Of a stretch of DNA of 64,000 nucleotides, positions 1 to 8,831 are shown in pieces. This DNA comes from Lentimicrobiaceae bacterium (lineage in GTDB: Bacteria; Bacteroidota; Bacteroidia; Bacteroidales; Lentimicrobiaceae), in assembly GCA_020636745.1 (NCBI GenBank), contig JACJXH010000001.1, positions 62,001 to 126,000 on the forward strand, in the 5' to 3' direction. The notes below the pieces were generated by a model that searched no databases, was not told where the DNA came from, and was given only the letters and a program-made list of their open reading frames with translations. The translations under genes were made by a program, and so were the position numbers. The first letter of the stretch is position 1, and each line of letters opens with the position of its first letter.

Positions 1-1
1 G

Positions 2-1702
2 GAAAATGGCAAATGGGTGAGGTATTCTATTGATAAGTACCGAACGGCCGCAGATTCTATTAGTTATGCCTTACTTGCTTCGGGGGTAAAGGCCGGTGAT
101 AGAGTTGCTACGATTATGCCCAGCCGGCCTGAATGGAATTTTTTGGATATGGGCATTATGCAAGCCGGAGCTGTTCATGTTCCTGTTTATCCAACTATCA
201 GTGAATCTGATTATAAGCATATATTGAACCATGCCGGTGTGAAATTTATTTTTATTTCCGGAAAAGATATTTACAGGAAGATTGAGCACATTGTCCCTGA
301 TATTGAAGGACTGATAGAGGTCTTTGCTGTGAAAGAAACAGAAGGAGTGAGAACTTTGTCAGCATTTATGGAATATGGCTCACAAAATGCAAATCCTCAG
401 TTACTTGACAGTATTAAATCAACTGTAAAATCAGACGATTTGGCTACACTTATCTACACATCTGGTACAACCGGAAATCCTAAAGGGGTGATGCTTAGCC
501 ACGCAAATATCATCAGTAATTTTAAAGGGGTTTCTCACATTCCTCCCATTGGCGAAGAAGGCCGGGCTCTGAGCTATTTGCCACTTTGTCATGTGTATGA
601 AAGAATGCTTAATTATATGTATCAATATCTTGGCATTTCGGTTTACTATGCCGAGAATATGGCCACTATCGGCGATAATCTTAAAGAAATTCAACCCGAC
701 ATTCTGACAACAGTTCCGCGATTGCTTGAGAAAATTTATGATAAAATTATCGGCACCGGTCGTAAATTGAAGGGAATCAAAAAAGTCATTTTTTTCTGGT
801 CAGTGAGTGTTGGCCTCAGGTTTGAGCTAAATGGAAAAAATGGATGGTATTACGAAACAAAACTTAAAATTGCCCGTAAACTGGTTTTTAACAAATGGAA
901 AGTGGCCGTTGGTGGCAATATGAAGGTGATAGTTTCGGGCGGAGCAGCTCTGCAACCCCGGTTAGCCCGGATTTTTTGGGCGGCGGGAATTCCCGTGCTT
1001 GAAGGATATGGACTTACCGAAACTTCTCCTGTTATTGCTGTGAATGATTTTGATGAGAACGGGCTTTTATTTGGCACCGTTGGCAGAGTGTTAAAGTGTG
1101 TGGATGCCAGAATTGCTGAAGATGATGAAATTCTTTGCAAAGGCCCCGGCCTTATGCTGGGTTATTACAAAGAGCCTGAGCTTACAGCAGAAGCTATTGA
1201 CGCTGACGGCTGGTTTCATACAGGTGATATTGGCGTAATTGGTGAACTTGGTCACTTGAAAATTACCGGACGAAAAAAGGAAATATTTAAAACATCGCTC
1301 GGAAAATATATTAGTCCTGAGTTAATTGAAAATAAATTCAAAGAATCCTCTTTCATTGATACCCTCATGGTTGTTGGTGAAAATCAGAAATTTGCAGCAG
1401 CCCTGATTGTCCCTGATTTTGTTTATCTGAGAAACTGGTGCGCCATTAAAGAAATAGAATATACCACCGATGCTGAAATGATTCTTTTGCCCAGGATAAA
1501 GAAGCGTTTTCAGAAAGAGCTGGATAAGTACAATAAATTCTTTGGTGCTACCGAGCAGGTTAAACGATTTGTGCTTATTGATCATGAATGGACAATTGAA
1601 TCAGGCGAACTTACAGCATCTTTAAAGCTTCGCCGTAAGTTCATTTGTCAGAAATATGATGCAGTGACCAGGCTCATATTCAATATAGATTCTGACGATT
1701 AG
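2..1702 (+). CDS. long-chain fatty acid--CoA ligase, 5'-truncated by window edge
   Basis: An AMP-forming acyl-CoA synthetase that would activate long-chain fatty acids to acyl-CoA using ATP, probably at the inner face of the membrane. The P-loop motif YTSGTTGNPKG lies about 150 codons in, followed by the YGLTETSP core, GWFHTGDIG and the hinge-type segment ITGRKKEIF near the C-terminus. The reading frame is open to the first base. Codons before the GTG at 17 (E-N-G-K-W) align with the N-terminal region of the downstream paralogue, so about 30 residues including the true start lie outside the window. It is followed 33 bp later by a second ligase in the same direction, suggesting a two-gene operon made by tandem duplication. 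Family assignment is firm; the chain-length preference is inferred. Confidence 0.93.
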   Translation, partial: ENGKWVRYSIDKYRTAADSISYALLASGVKAGDRVATIMPSRPEWNFLDMGIMQAGAVHVPVYPTISESDYKHILNHAGVKFIFISGKDIYRKIEHIVPDIEGLIEVFAVKETEGVRTLSAFMEYGSQNANPQLLDSIKSTVKSDDLATLIYTSGTTGNPKGVMLSHANIISNFKGVSHIPPIGEEGRALSYLPLCHVYERMLNYMYQYLGISVYYAENMATIGDNLKEIQPDILTTVPRLLEKIYDKIIGTGRKLKGIKKVIFFWSVSVGLRFELNGKNGWYYETKLKIARKLVFNKWKVAVGGNMKVIVSGGAALQPRLARIFWAAGIPVLEGYGLTETSPVIAVNDFDENGLLFGTVGRVLKCVDARIAEDDEILCKGPGLMLGYYKEPELTAEAIDADGWFHTGDIGVIGELGHLKITGRKKEIFKTSLGKYISPELIENKFKESSFIDTLMVVGENQKFAAALIVPDFVYLRNWCAIKEIEYTTDAEMILLPRIKKRFQKELDKYNKFFGATEQVKRFVLIDHEWTIESGELTASLKLRRKFICQKYDAVTRLIFNIDSDD

Positions 1703-1735
1703 TATTTCTTATCTGAATGCCAACTGGTTCATAAA

Positions 1736-3592
1736 ATGAAGAAGGTTGAGCTGATATGCGATATTCTGGATGTAATCCGTGAAAAATTTCCGGATAAAGA
1801 AGATGTATTTGCATATAAAATTGGCAATTCGTGGGTGCGCGTTTCATCTGCCAGCTATCTGGCTAATTCTGAATTGCTTGGCCTTGGGCTTCAGGCCGCC
1901 GGATTAAAAGCCGGTGATAAAGTGGCTACCATTTTAGGTAATAGACCGGAATGGAATTATTTTGATATGGGAATTATGCTGTCGGGGTGCATTCATGTTC
2001 CGCTTTATCCGACTCTCAGTACCGAAAATTTCCGATATATTTTTCAGGATGCAGAAATTAAGCTCCTCATTGTAGGTTGTCAGGCTGCATATAATCGCGT
2101 AAAGCCTGCCCTTGATAAGCTAAACTTTCATGTACTGGTTTATTCGGTTGATGAAATTATGGAGGTTAATAGTTGGCAGGTGCTCTTAAAAACGGGTAAA
2201 AGCTATAGCAGCGATACGGATTTAGCCCATTTTCCAGCCAATATCACGCCTGAAAGTCTGGCAACTATCATTTACACTTCCGGAACTACGGGACAACCCA
2301 AGGGCGTTATGTTATCACATAAAAATATTGTGAGCAATTTTATCGCAGTTAGCAATATTCTGGAGCATATTTTGGTAAACAGAGCACTTAGTTTTTTGCC
2401 TTTGAGCCATATTTATGAACGAATGCTCAATTATATGTACCAATATTTGGGGATTTCAGTTTATTACGCTGAAAATTTCGACAGGATTCGTGATAACCTG
2501 TGTGAAGTCAGGCCTGAAATGTTTTGTGCCGTACCGCGCATTATTGAAAAGTCATATGCAGCCATACTCCGCAAGGGCCGGAATCTCAGCGGACTCAGAA
2601 AGATTGTTTTTTTCTGGGCACTAAAACTTGGGCATAATTATGAATTTGAAAAGGCTGAAAAGCTTGTTTTTGGTCTAAAACTGAAAATTGCAGATTTTTT
2701 GGTGTATCGGAAATGGCGGAGTGCTTTTGGTCAAAATATCCGATTTATCGTCTCTGGTGGAGCTCCTCTTAATCCTAAACTTGCCAGGGTTTTTTGGGCA
2801 GCGGGCATGAAGGTTATTGAGGGTTATGGCCTTACTGAAACTTCGCCGGTTATTGCTACCGGAAACTTTGAACCAAATGGTGTAAAGTTTGGCACTGTCG
2901 GCCGGATATTGCCTGGCATTGAAGTTAAACTTTCCGATGAGGGCGAAATCTTGTGCAAGGGACCCAATGTTATGTTGGGTTATTTAAACCAGGTGGAACT
3001 TACCCAAGCGGTGTTTGACGCCGATGGATGGTTTCATACCGGTGATGTGGGCATGCTGGTAGATGGTGATTACCTGAAAATTACTGACCGAAAAAAGGAA
3101 ATTTTTAAAACTTCGGGAGGTAAATATGTGGCTCCTCAGGTAGTTGAAAATAGACTTAAGGAATCGCCATTTATTGAAAATGCACTTGTTGTTGGCGAAA
3201 ATAAAAATTTTGTTTCAGCTTTGATAGTTCCCAATTTTGAGTATTTGAAGTCATGGTGCGGCGCAAAGGCTATACCTTACATTTCTGATGAAAAGATGGT
3301 TGTTCAGGAGGTTGTAATAAGCCGGCTTCATAAAGAAATAGATGCAGCAAATCTTGAATTGGATAAGCCTTCTCAGGTTAAGAAATTTGCCCTCATGCAT
3401 AAAGGCTGGACAGTTGAATCCGGAGAACTGTCATATACAATGAAAGTGAGAAGAACGTATTTGCACAAGCTGTGGGCTGATTTGATAGCTGGATTTTATG
3501 GCGAGATACCCGTTGGGCCTTATAAAAAATCAGACAAATCAAATAAAAAGAGGAAAAACTCCCGGAAAAATAAAAAGCTGAAAAGGGGGTGA
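1736..3592 (+). CDS. long-chain fatty acid--CoA ligase (tandem paralogue)
   Basis: Complete 618-residue AMP-forming acyl-CoA synthetase. Visible motifs are IYTSGTTGQPKGV around residues 178-190, YGLTETSPVIA in the core, GWFHTGDVG near residue 433 and ITDRKKEIFKTSGGKY near 450-465, in the order usual for the long-chain (FadD/FACL-like) group. The protein is strongly similar along its length to the upstream ligase, for example the shared ERMLNYMYQYLGISVYYAEN block. The last 20 residues are an unusual Lys/Arg/Asn-rich tail that the upstream copy lacks, which may help membrane or nucleic acid contact (inference). The ATG start follows the upstream stop closely and begins with a normal ligase N-terminus. 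It converges on holA 15 bp downstream. Confidence 0.95.
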   Translation: MKKVELICDILDVIREKFPDKEDVFAYKIGNSWVRVSSASYLANSELLGLGLQAAGLKAGDKVATILGNRPEWNYFDMGIMLSGCIHVPLYPTLSTENFRYIFQDAEIKLLIVGCQAAYNRVKPALDKLNFHVLVYSVDEIMEVNSWQVLLKTGKSYSSDTDLAHFPANITPESLATIIYTSGTTGQPKGVMLSHKNIVSNFIAVSNILEHILVNRALSFLPLSHIYERMLNYMYQYLGISVYYAENFDRIRDNLCEVRPEMFCAVPRIIEKSYAAILRKGRNLSGLRKIVFFWALKLGHNYEFEKAEKLVFGLKLKIADFLVYRKWRSAFGQNIRFIVSGGAPLNPKLARVFWAAGMKVIEGYGLTETSPVIATGNFEPNGVKFGTVGRILPGIEVKLSDEGEILCKGPNVMLGYLNQVELTQAVFDADGWFHTGDVGMLVDGDYLKITDRKKEIFKTSGGKYVAPQVVENRLKESPFIENALVVGENKNFVSALIVPNFEYLKSWCGAKAIPYISDEKMVVQEVVISRLHKEIDAANLELDKPSQVKKFALMHKGWTVESGELSYTMKVRRTYLHKLWADLIAGFYGEIPVGPYKKSDKSNKKRKNSRKNKKLKRG

Positions 3593-3607
3593 ATGGTGAT
3601 TGCCTTC

Positions 3608-4612
3608 TTAGTGTAAAATTTTATAGATTAATTCTTTCATTAACTCACCATCATCTGCTGAGGCATTATCCATCCCTTTTGATTTCATATCATATTCACG
3701 CAAAAGGCTGATGATTTCTGTGAGTTTCTGAAACGAATAATTTCTTGCGGCCTGATGGTAATCATTTACAAAAGAATAATACACACCCAGTTCAGCAATC
3801 ACTGTTTTGTCTGACTTGTCGGGCAATGCATGATACAGAATCAGCTTTGAAAAATAGCTGTTCAGCATGATTACATTTTTAATAAGTGGGTTGTCTTTAG
3901 GATTTGAGGCAAAATGATTGACAATGCGGTTGGCCTTAAGTATGTCACGGGTTCCAAGCGCTGACTGAAGCTCAAAAATATTGAAATCCTTACTGATTCC
4001 AATATTCTGCTCGATTAGTTCTTCGCCAATCTTGCTGCCTTGAGGCAGATTAATAAATAATTTGCCTGTTTCGTTAGATATTTTGCTTAAATCATTTCCC
4101 AGGAAATCAGCAAGTAATTGAGCTGCTTTGCGACTGATGGTATATCCTTTTGATTCAACAAGAGAGGTTATCCAATCGGGCAGTTTGTCAGTATAAATAC
4201 GGGCCGATTCAAAATAGACTCCTTTGGCTTCAATTTTTTTTGCCAGTACTTTTCTTTTGTCGTACTTTTTATATTTATAACAAAGAACTAAAATGGTTGA
4301 ACTGAGGGGTTTTTCAGCATAAGTTACCAGATCGTCTATTGTTTTTACATCCTGGGCTTCTTTTACGATAACAACCTGATGGCTGGCCATCATGGGATAC
4401 CGTTTGGCATATTCCATGATGGTTTGGGCATCAACATCCCGGCCGTAAAGAATTGTTTGGTTAAACTCTTTTTCGTCGGCCGAAAGAATTTGGTTTTCAA
4501 AAACATGGCACAGCAGATCGATAAAATATGGCTCCTCTCCACATAACATATAAATGGGGTGGTACGTTTTTCGTTTAAGGTCAGCAAGTATTTGATTGTA
4601 AGAAACAGCCAT
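3608..4612 (-). CDS. holA: DNA polymerase III subunit delta
   Basis: The delta subunit of the clamp loader, which opens the sliding clamp during loading onto primed DNA. The 334-residue length fits the family. The N-terminus carries the typical opening YHPIYMLCGEEPYFIDLL (residues 17-34), and the rest shows the RecA-like fold pattern plus a helical C-terminal third expected for clamp-loader collar packing. It lies 16 bp downstream of the AMP nucleosidase gene on the same strand, so the two are probably cotranscribed. An HsdR_N-like gene lies divergently beyond that. The ATG start is well supported because the family N-terminus follows directly. Confidence 0.92.
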   Translation of the reverse strand: MAVSYNQILADLKRKTYHPIYMLCGEEPYFIDLLCHVFENQILSADEKEFNQTILYGRDVDAQTIMEYAKRYPMMASHQVVIVKEAQDVKTIDDLVTYAEKPLSSTILVLCYKYKKYDKRKVLAKKIEAKGVYFESARIYTDKLPDWITSLVESKGYTISRKAAQLLADFLGNDLSKISNETGKLFINLPQGSKIGEELIEQNIGISKDFNIFELQSALGTRDILKANRIVNHFASNPKDNPLIKNVIMLNSYFSKLILYHALPDKSDKTVIAELGVYYSFVNDYHQAARNYSFQKLTEIISLLREYDMKSKGMDNASADDGELMKELIYKILH

Positions 4613-4628
4613 TTATGAAATTGTTTAT

Positions 4629-5399
4629 TTAAAAGCGCAAATGTTTTACCGTTAAGCCTTTGTTTATAAGTTGTTTGAGTGACTGAATGCCAATGCTTAG
4701 ATGAGTTTCAACAAATTCTTCTGTAACGTGTTTGTCACTTTCTTCAGTTTTAACGCCTGAAGAAATCATAGGCTGGTCAGAAACCAGTAATAATGCACCA
4801 GTAGGTATTTCATTGTGGAATCCAACACTGAAAATAGTAGCTGTTTCCATGTCAATGGCGATTGAACGGATTGCTCTCAGGTAGTCCTTAAAAGTTTCGT
4901 CATGTTCCCATACCCGTCGATTGGTCGTATATACAGTTCCGGTCCAGTAATCGCGGCTGAAATCCCTGATTGAAGTTGAGATTGCTTTTTGAAGGCTAAA
5001 AGCAGGTAAGGCGGGGACTTCCTGAGGGAAATAATCGTCAGACGTACCTTCTCCTCTGATTGCTGCGATAGGCAAAATTAAATCGCCAAGTTCAGCTTTG
5101 CGTTTAAGTCCTCCGCATTTGCCTAAAAATAAAACTGCTTGTGGTTTGATGCATCCGAGTAAATCCATGATGGTGGCAGCATTTGCACTCCCCATCCCAA
5201 AATTAATCATCGTTATTTCTCCTGCTGTTGCACTGGGCATGGCTCTGTTGTGGCCTTTAATTTCCACTTTGTTCCATTTGGCAAATAGCTCCAGATAATG
5301 ACTGAAATTGGTGAGCAAAATGTATTCGCCAAATTCGTTAAGTTGAGTACCTGTATACCGTGGCAGCCAGTTCTCAGTAATTTCCTGTTTTGATTTCAT
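4629..5399 (-). CDS. amn: AMP nucleosidase (short Bacteroidota form)
   Basis: A nucleoside phosphorylase-fold protein expected to hydrolyse AMP to adenine and ribose 5-phosphate, a control point on adenylate pools. Diagnostic segments are GMGSANAATIMDLLG, FLGKCGGLK in the nucleobase/ribose site, and the IDMETATIF signature followed by VSDQPM. At 256 residues it matches the short form found in Bacteroidota rather than the roughly 480-residue enterobacterial enzyme. The start is ATG, with a predicted -7 element TACATTTG at 5451-5458 and a perfect 9-bp inverted repeat in the leader. holA follows in the same direction. Another nucleoside phosphorylase activity cannot be excluded from sequence alone. 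Confidence 0.85.
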   Translation of the reverse strand: MKSKQEITENWLPRYTGTQLNEFGEYILLTNFSHYLELFAKWNKVEIKGHNRAMPSATAGEITMINFGMGSANAATIMDLLGCIKPQAVLFLGKCGGLKRKAELGDLILPIAAIRGEGTSDDYFPQEVPALPAFSLQKAISTSIRDFSRDYWTGTVYTTNRRVWEHDETFKDYLRAIRSIAIDMETATIFSVGFHNEIPTGALLLVSDQPMISSGVKTEESDKHVTEEFVETHLSIGIQSLKQLINKGLTVKHLRF

Positions 5400-5416
5400 A
5401 TGTCAAATGATTTGTA

Positions 5417-5441
5417 GAAAAACAGTTAGCAGCTGTTTTTC
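5417..5441 (-). promoter_or_regulatory. hairpin in the amn leader
   Basis: Perfect 9-bp arms (GAAAAACAG and CTGTTTTTC) separated by 7 bases lie between the predicted amn promoter and its start codon. It could be an attenuator or an mRNA stability element; function is inferred. Confidence 0.4.
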
Positions 5442-5450
5442 TTTTCAGTG

Positions 5451-5458
5451 CAAATGTA
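5451..5458 (-). promoter_or_regulatory. predicted -7 promoter element of amn
   Basis: TACATTTG on the minus strand matches the Bacteroidota TAnnTTTG consensus about 50 bp before the amn ATG. No good -33 TTTG was found at the usual spacing. Confidence 0.5.
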
Positions 5459-5505
5459 GCGTTTTTCACAAAAATGATTAGTTTTATTGCGGCAAACATA
5501 TCCAC

Positions 5506-5958
5506 ATGCATCCGCTGAATTTTCCCGATTATAATTTCCGTACTCGCTTAAAAGATGGTCAATTACAAATTTTTGATCCTGTCAGGCGTCGGTTTGCAGC
5601 ACTAACACCGGAAGAGTGGGTGAGGCAAAATGTGATTCAATATTTGAATGTAGAAAAACTCGTTCCGTTGCACATGATGGCCTCTGAGAGAGGAATTAAA
5701 GTTAATCGTTTGCAAAAACGCTTCGATTTGGTAGTGTATGCTCCTACAGGTTTGCCTGTTATGATTGTTGAATGCAAAGCTCCCGGTGTTCAGCTAAACG
5801 AGGAAGTTTTTTATCAGATTGCAAGGTACAATATGACTTTAAAAGTCAATCATCTGCTTGTGTCCAATGGTCTTAAGCATATTTATTGCAAGATAGATTA
5901 TTCAGCCGAAAGCTTAATTTTTGAAGAGCTGATTCCTCCATACAGTGCAATGATTTAG
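5506..5958 (+). CDS. standalone HsdR_N-type PD-(D/E)XK domain protein
   Basis: A 150-residue protein resembling only the N-terminal nuclease domain of type I restriction enzyme R subunits. The apparent PD-(D/E)XK site is complete: D74 in the strand KRFDLVVYAP, then E89-C90-K91 in MIVECKAP, with a Q104 and Y108 helix (YQIARYN) as in HsdR. No helicase domain and no HsdM or HsdS genes are nearby, so it is not part of a restriction system here. It is divergent from amn-holA. A role in replication-linked DNA processing is possible but unproven. It ends at a strong bidirectional terminator. Confidence 0.8.
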   Translation: MHPLNFPDYNFRTRLKDGQLQIFDPVRRRFAALTPEEWVRQNVIQYLNVEKLVPLHMMASERGIKVNRLQKRFDLVVYAPTGLPVMIVECKAPGVQLNEEVFYQIARYNMTLKVNHLLVSNGLKHIYCKIDYSAESLIFEELIPPYSAMI

Positions 5959-5976
5959 TTTGAATATAGAACCTGA

Positions 5977-6018
5977 AAAATAAAACAGGCTGCCATTTTT
6001 GGCAGCCTGTTTTATTTT
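5977..6018. terminator. bidirectional intrinsic terminator
   Basis: A perfect 19-bp stem with a 4-base loop, with A-tract and T-tract flanks, sits between the convergent HsdR_N-like gene and the TPR gene. It can end transcripts from both sides. Confidence 0.88.
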
Positions 6019-6036
6019 ATCCATCAAAAAGAGTGG

Positions 6037-7014
6037 TTAATTGCATTTAAGGACAGTTTTGATCTGATAATTTGCTGATTCAGCTAAAGGACCAACAGCC
6101 GCCTTTTTAAATGAAGCACAAGCAGCGCCTGTGTCATTTTTACCTGACTGAGCCATACCCATTTCAAAATAGAAGCGGGCTTGTTTTTCCGGTGTATTTT
6201 CATCCAGGCTCATGCCTTTTTCAGCGCTTGTAATTGCATCGTCCCATTTTGACAATTTGTTGTTGGCAAGGGCATATAAATAATATGCTTCAGGATTGTC
6301 AGCAACATATTTAACAGACTCATCCAGTAAACTGATTACTTCGCTGAAATTGCCTTTTTTGAAGGCAGAGTTTGCATTGATAATGTAATCATCCGAAACG
6401 GTTTTACTGGCTGAAGCAACCGTTTTATCGTCATTTGAAGCGGTGCCTGTTTCAATGGCTTTATCCATGGCTGCTTTCATCTCATCAAACTTGTTCTGTT
6501 TCTTAAAAACGATTCCTTTAAGAAGGTATGCCTTCGAGAAGGATGAGTCATAAGCCAATGCTTTGTCAAAACTTTCGAGTGCTTCAGCAAGTTTATTATC
6601 TTTCATTTCGCCATTACCTTTACTTAAATAGAGCTTGGGAAGAAGCTCCTCGGCTTTGGCTTTGGTCGATTCGTCTTTGTATTTTACTGAATAATCACGG
6701 GCAAGAATAAAACCGGCAATCGACTCGTCAAGTTTTTTTTCTTTATACAAACTGGTGCTATAATTATATTGAAGCAACGGAATTTGCTGAGAAGCCAGCT
6801 GGAGAATATCTGCAGCTTCATCACCTGCTTTTTCGGCAATGTCTGCGGCCTCAATCAGCGCTTCGACTGCTTTGGGCAAATCTGTTGAAGCCAGTTCAAC
6901 CCCTCTGTTATAGGCGTTAGTGGCATCATCTTTTGTCTGAGCAATTGTAAAGTTTGAGTGTAACAGCAATAAACCAGAAACCAGTAAAGCTGAGATTTTC
7001 TTCATTTTGTTCAT
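6037..7014 (-). CDS. exported tetratricopeptide repeat protein
   Basis: A 325-residue protein with an N-terminal signal peptide (ISALLVSGLLLLHSNFTIAQ, cleavage expected after A-Q) and helical repeats. TPR-like units are visible at ALESFDKALAYDSSFSKAYLLKG, NPEAYYLYALANNKLSKWDDAI and ARFYFEMGMAQSGKNDTGAACASFKKA. Such proteins act as periplasmic or outer-membrane scaffolds in Bacteroidota; the partner is unknown. It is a single gene with its own predicted -7 element at 7048-7055 and a shared terminator. The product is Ala-, Lys- and Asp-rich and soluble after export. Confidence 0.82.
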   Translation of the reverse strand: MNKMKKISALLVSGLLLLHSNFTIAQTKDDATNAYNRGVELASTDLPKAVEALIEAADIAEKAGDEAADILQLASQQIPLLQYNYSTSLYKEKKLDESIAGFILARDYSVKYKDESTKAKAEELLPKLYLSKGNGEMKDNKLAEALESFDKALAYDSSFSKAYLLKGIVFKKQNKFDEMKAAMDKAIETGTASNDDKTVASASKTVSDDYIINANSAFKKGNFSEVISLLDESVKYVADNPEAYYLYALANNKLSKWDDAITSAEKGMSLDENTPEKQARFYFEMGMAQSGKNDTGAACASFKKAAVGPLAESANYQIKTVLKCN

Positions 7015-7047
7015 TGTTTTGCAATAGTTTAGTTATTAATGAAAGCG

Positions 7048-7055
7048 CAAATATA
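7048..7055 (-). promoter_or_regulatory. predicted -7 element of the TPR gene
   Basis: TATATTTG on the minus strand fits TAnnTTTG, 33 bp before the ATG. Confidence 0.5.
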
Positions 7056-7298
7056 ACGAATTAGAAATAAAAAATCGTGCCAAAAAAACATAAAATCACA
7101 GGCATCTGCTTGCAAATGTGCTGTAAATGAATAGTTATGGTGCTTTTTGAATATAATATTAAGATGAGTTGCCTGTTTGTCTGCTGCAATGTTCCCATTT
7201 ACTCATGCCTGATGCCTGCTTCATTATTGAACTCTAAAATCTGCTAAATTCTTAATGCTTCTTCAGTTAAATTTCTATTGTCTAATTAAATTTTATTT

Positions 7299-7306
7299 TA
7301 CATTTG
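7299..7306 (+). promoter_or_regulatory. predicted promoter of the DUF3822-rsmD operon
   Basis: TACATTTG matches the -7 consensus, with a TTG at 7278-7280 near the usual -33 spacing. The expected start of transcription near 7310 makes ATG 7330 the natural first codon and excludes the upstream in-frame TTG-type starts. Confidence 0.6.
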
Positions 7307-7329
7307 CAATGCCAAAAAAAAATCAATTT

Positions 7330-7929
7330 ATGAAAAGTACCATTCTCAAAGTTGTTTTAGCAGTAGTCGTCATTGTACTTGGTTATCTGCTGTATGCATC
7401 TATAATGAAGCCTATCCGTTTCCAGGAAGAACTTACCCGTAGAAACAATCAGATTGTTGTAAAACTTAAAGACATCAGAACTGCAGAAACTTTTTTCAAA
7501 CAGTTCAATGGCCATTACACCAGTAGCTTTGACTCTTTATTTGCTTTTCTGCAAACCGGTAAAATTCCGGTAGTTAAGTTAGTTGCCGACCCCAATGATA
7601 CGACTTTCAGTCGTTCAATTAGTGATACTATTGGTTACATTGGTATCGCCGATTCACTTTTTGGAAAACGCAGCAATTTTAATCTTCAGGATCTGGCAGT
7701 TATTCCTTTCTCAGAAGGCCGCAAGTTTGAGGTTAAAACTGATAAAATTGATAAGGGAGGAGTGATTGTAAGTGTTATGGAAGTACTTGTTCCTTACGAG
7801 TATTACCTCTATGATCTTGATCAGCAGGATGTTGTTAATCTTGCAGAACGTCAGAAAACGATTAACCGTTATCCTGGTATAAAAATGGGCTCTCTTACTG
7901 AAGCTTCTACCGACGGAAACTGGGAATAA
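7330..7929 (+). CDS. single-pass membrane protein, unknown function
   Basis: A 199-residue protein with one N-terminal membrane segment (residues 6-24, VVLAVVVIVLGYLLYASIM region) followed by a long helix and a soluble domain on the far side of the membrane. The segment IRTAETFFKQFNGHYTSSFDSL resembles the helix and loop after the membrane anchor in pseudopilin-like proteins, but no prepilin peptidase site was seen. The start was chosen from the promoter position; the frame is open 25 codons upstream. It is followed 11 bp later by the DUF3822 gene, which suggests a shared function. Not recognised as a named family. Confidence 0.75.
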   Translation: MKSTILKVVLAVVVIVLGYLLYASIMKPIRFQEELTRRNNQIVVKLKDIRTAETFFKQFNGHYTSSFDSLFAFLQTGKIPVVKLVADPNDTTFSRSISDTIGYIGIADSLFGKRSNFNLQDLAVIPFSEGRKFEVKTDKIDKGGVIVSVMEVLVPYEYYLYDLDQQDVVNLAERQKTINRYPGIKMGSLTEASTDGNWE

Positions 7930-7940
7930 AAAATTTAGTT

Positions 7941-8831
7941 ATGGTGGGCGATCATATAACTGTGGTCAGTAGTTTTGACCGATTGTTTGATCAGTCCCTG
8001 ACCAGTGAATATCATTTGTCCATCCGGCTTGAACCGGATGGACTTTCTTTTTCTGTTTATGTCCCAAAAGCTGGGAAGTTTGTCGGGCTGGAATCTTTCA
8101 GATTTACAGATAATGCTCCAACATCAATTGAAGCTCTTGCTACCAAACGGTATTGCGACCAACTCGATTTGCTTCTTTTTAAGCATCCCTGGCTTACTGC
8201 CGGATTTAAGAGTTGCTGTGTAATTGTTCAAAGCAATAAATATACTATGGTGCCTGCTGCTTTATACCAACCGGAATTAAAGCGCGATTACCTTGGGTTT
8301 GTTCATTCTGTTTCGGATAGCAATGCCGTTTTTGAACAAAAAGTGGTTTCTATTGATAGCTGGCTGGTATATGCTGTTGATGAACAAATTAATAATGTGA
8401 TTGCCAGGCATTTCCCCACTGCCAAAAAACTGCAGCATACAGGGTCCATTATCGATTCCATTCTGCCATCATTCAGGCATGCTGATTTGTCAGATACCGT
8501 TTTTGTGAATGTGAAAACAGGTTCGTTTGATATCATTGTTCTTAAAGATGGTAAACTGCGCTATTGCAATAGCTTTTTATGGAAGGTGGCTGACGACCTG
8601 GTGTATTTTCTGATTTTTGTCATGGACCAGCTTGCATTGAATCCCGAAAAAATTCCCATATATCTTATGGGCAATATTCAATTTGAAGACAACCTGTATC
8701 AGCTCATGTTCAGGTATATTCGTTCTCTCAATTTTGTGAAAATGCTTGATGGAATCCGGGGCAATTTTGCTGTGTCGGAGGAAATGGCTTATAAATATTA
8801 TGATCTTTTAAATCCGGGTTTATGCGTATAA
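7941..8831 (+). CDS. DUF3822 family protein, actin/PilM-like fold suspected
   Basis: A 296-residue cytosolic protein of the Bacteroidota-specific DUF3822 family. The C-terminal half reads like an ASKHA (actin/Hsp70/PilM-type) ATPase domain: DTVFVNVKTGSFDIIVLKDG is a phosphate-loop-like strand pair, followed by a helix and the strand IPIYLMGNI. The fold call is by eye and needs structure comparison. It lies between a single-pass membrane protein and rsmD and overlaps rsmD by 10 bp, so translational coupling is likely. Its role is unknown; it is usually not essential for the methyltransferase function next door (inference). Confidence 0.8.
   Translation: MVGDHITVVSSFDRLFDQSLTSEYHLSIRLEPDGLSFSVYVPKAGKFVGLESFRFTDNAPTSIEALATKRYCDQLDLLLFKHPWLTAGFKSCCVIVQSNKYTMVPAALYQPELKRDYLGFVHSVSDSNAVFEQKVVSIDSWLVYAVDEQINNVIARHFPTAKKLQHTGSIIDSILPSFRHADLSDTVFVNVKTGSFDIIVLKDGKLRYCNSFLWKVADDLVYFLIFVMDQLALNPEKIPIYLMGNIQFEDNLYQLMFRYIRSLNFVKMLDGIRGNFAVSEEMAYKYYDLLNPGLCV

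Noticed and set aside
5506..5958. Restriction-modification system
   Set aside because: Only an HsdR_N-like domain is present; no helicase part, methylase or specificity subunit is nearby.
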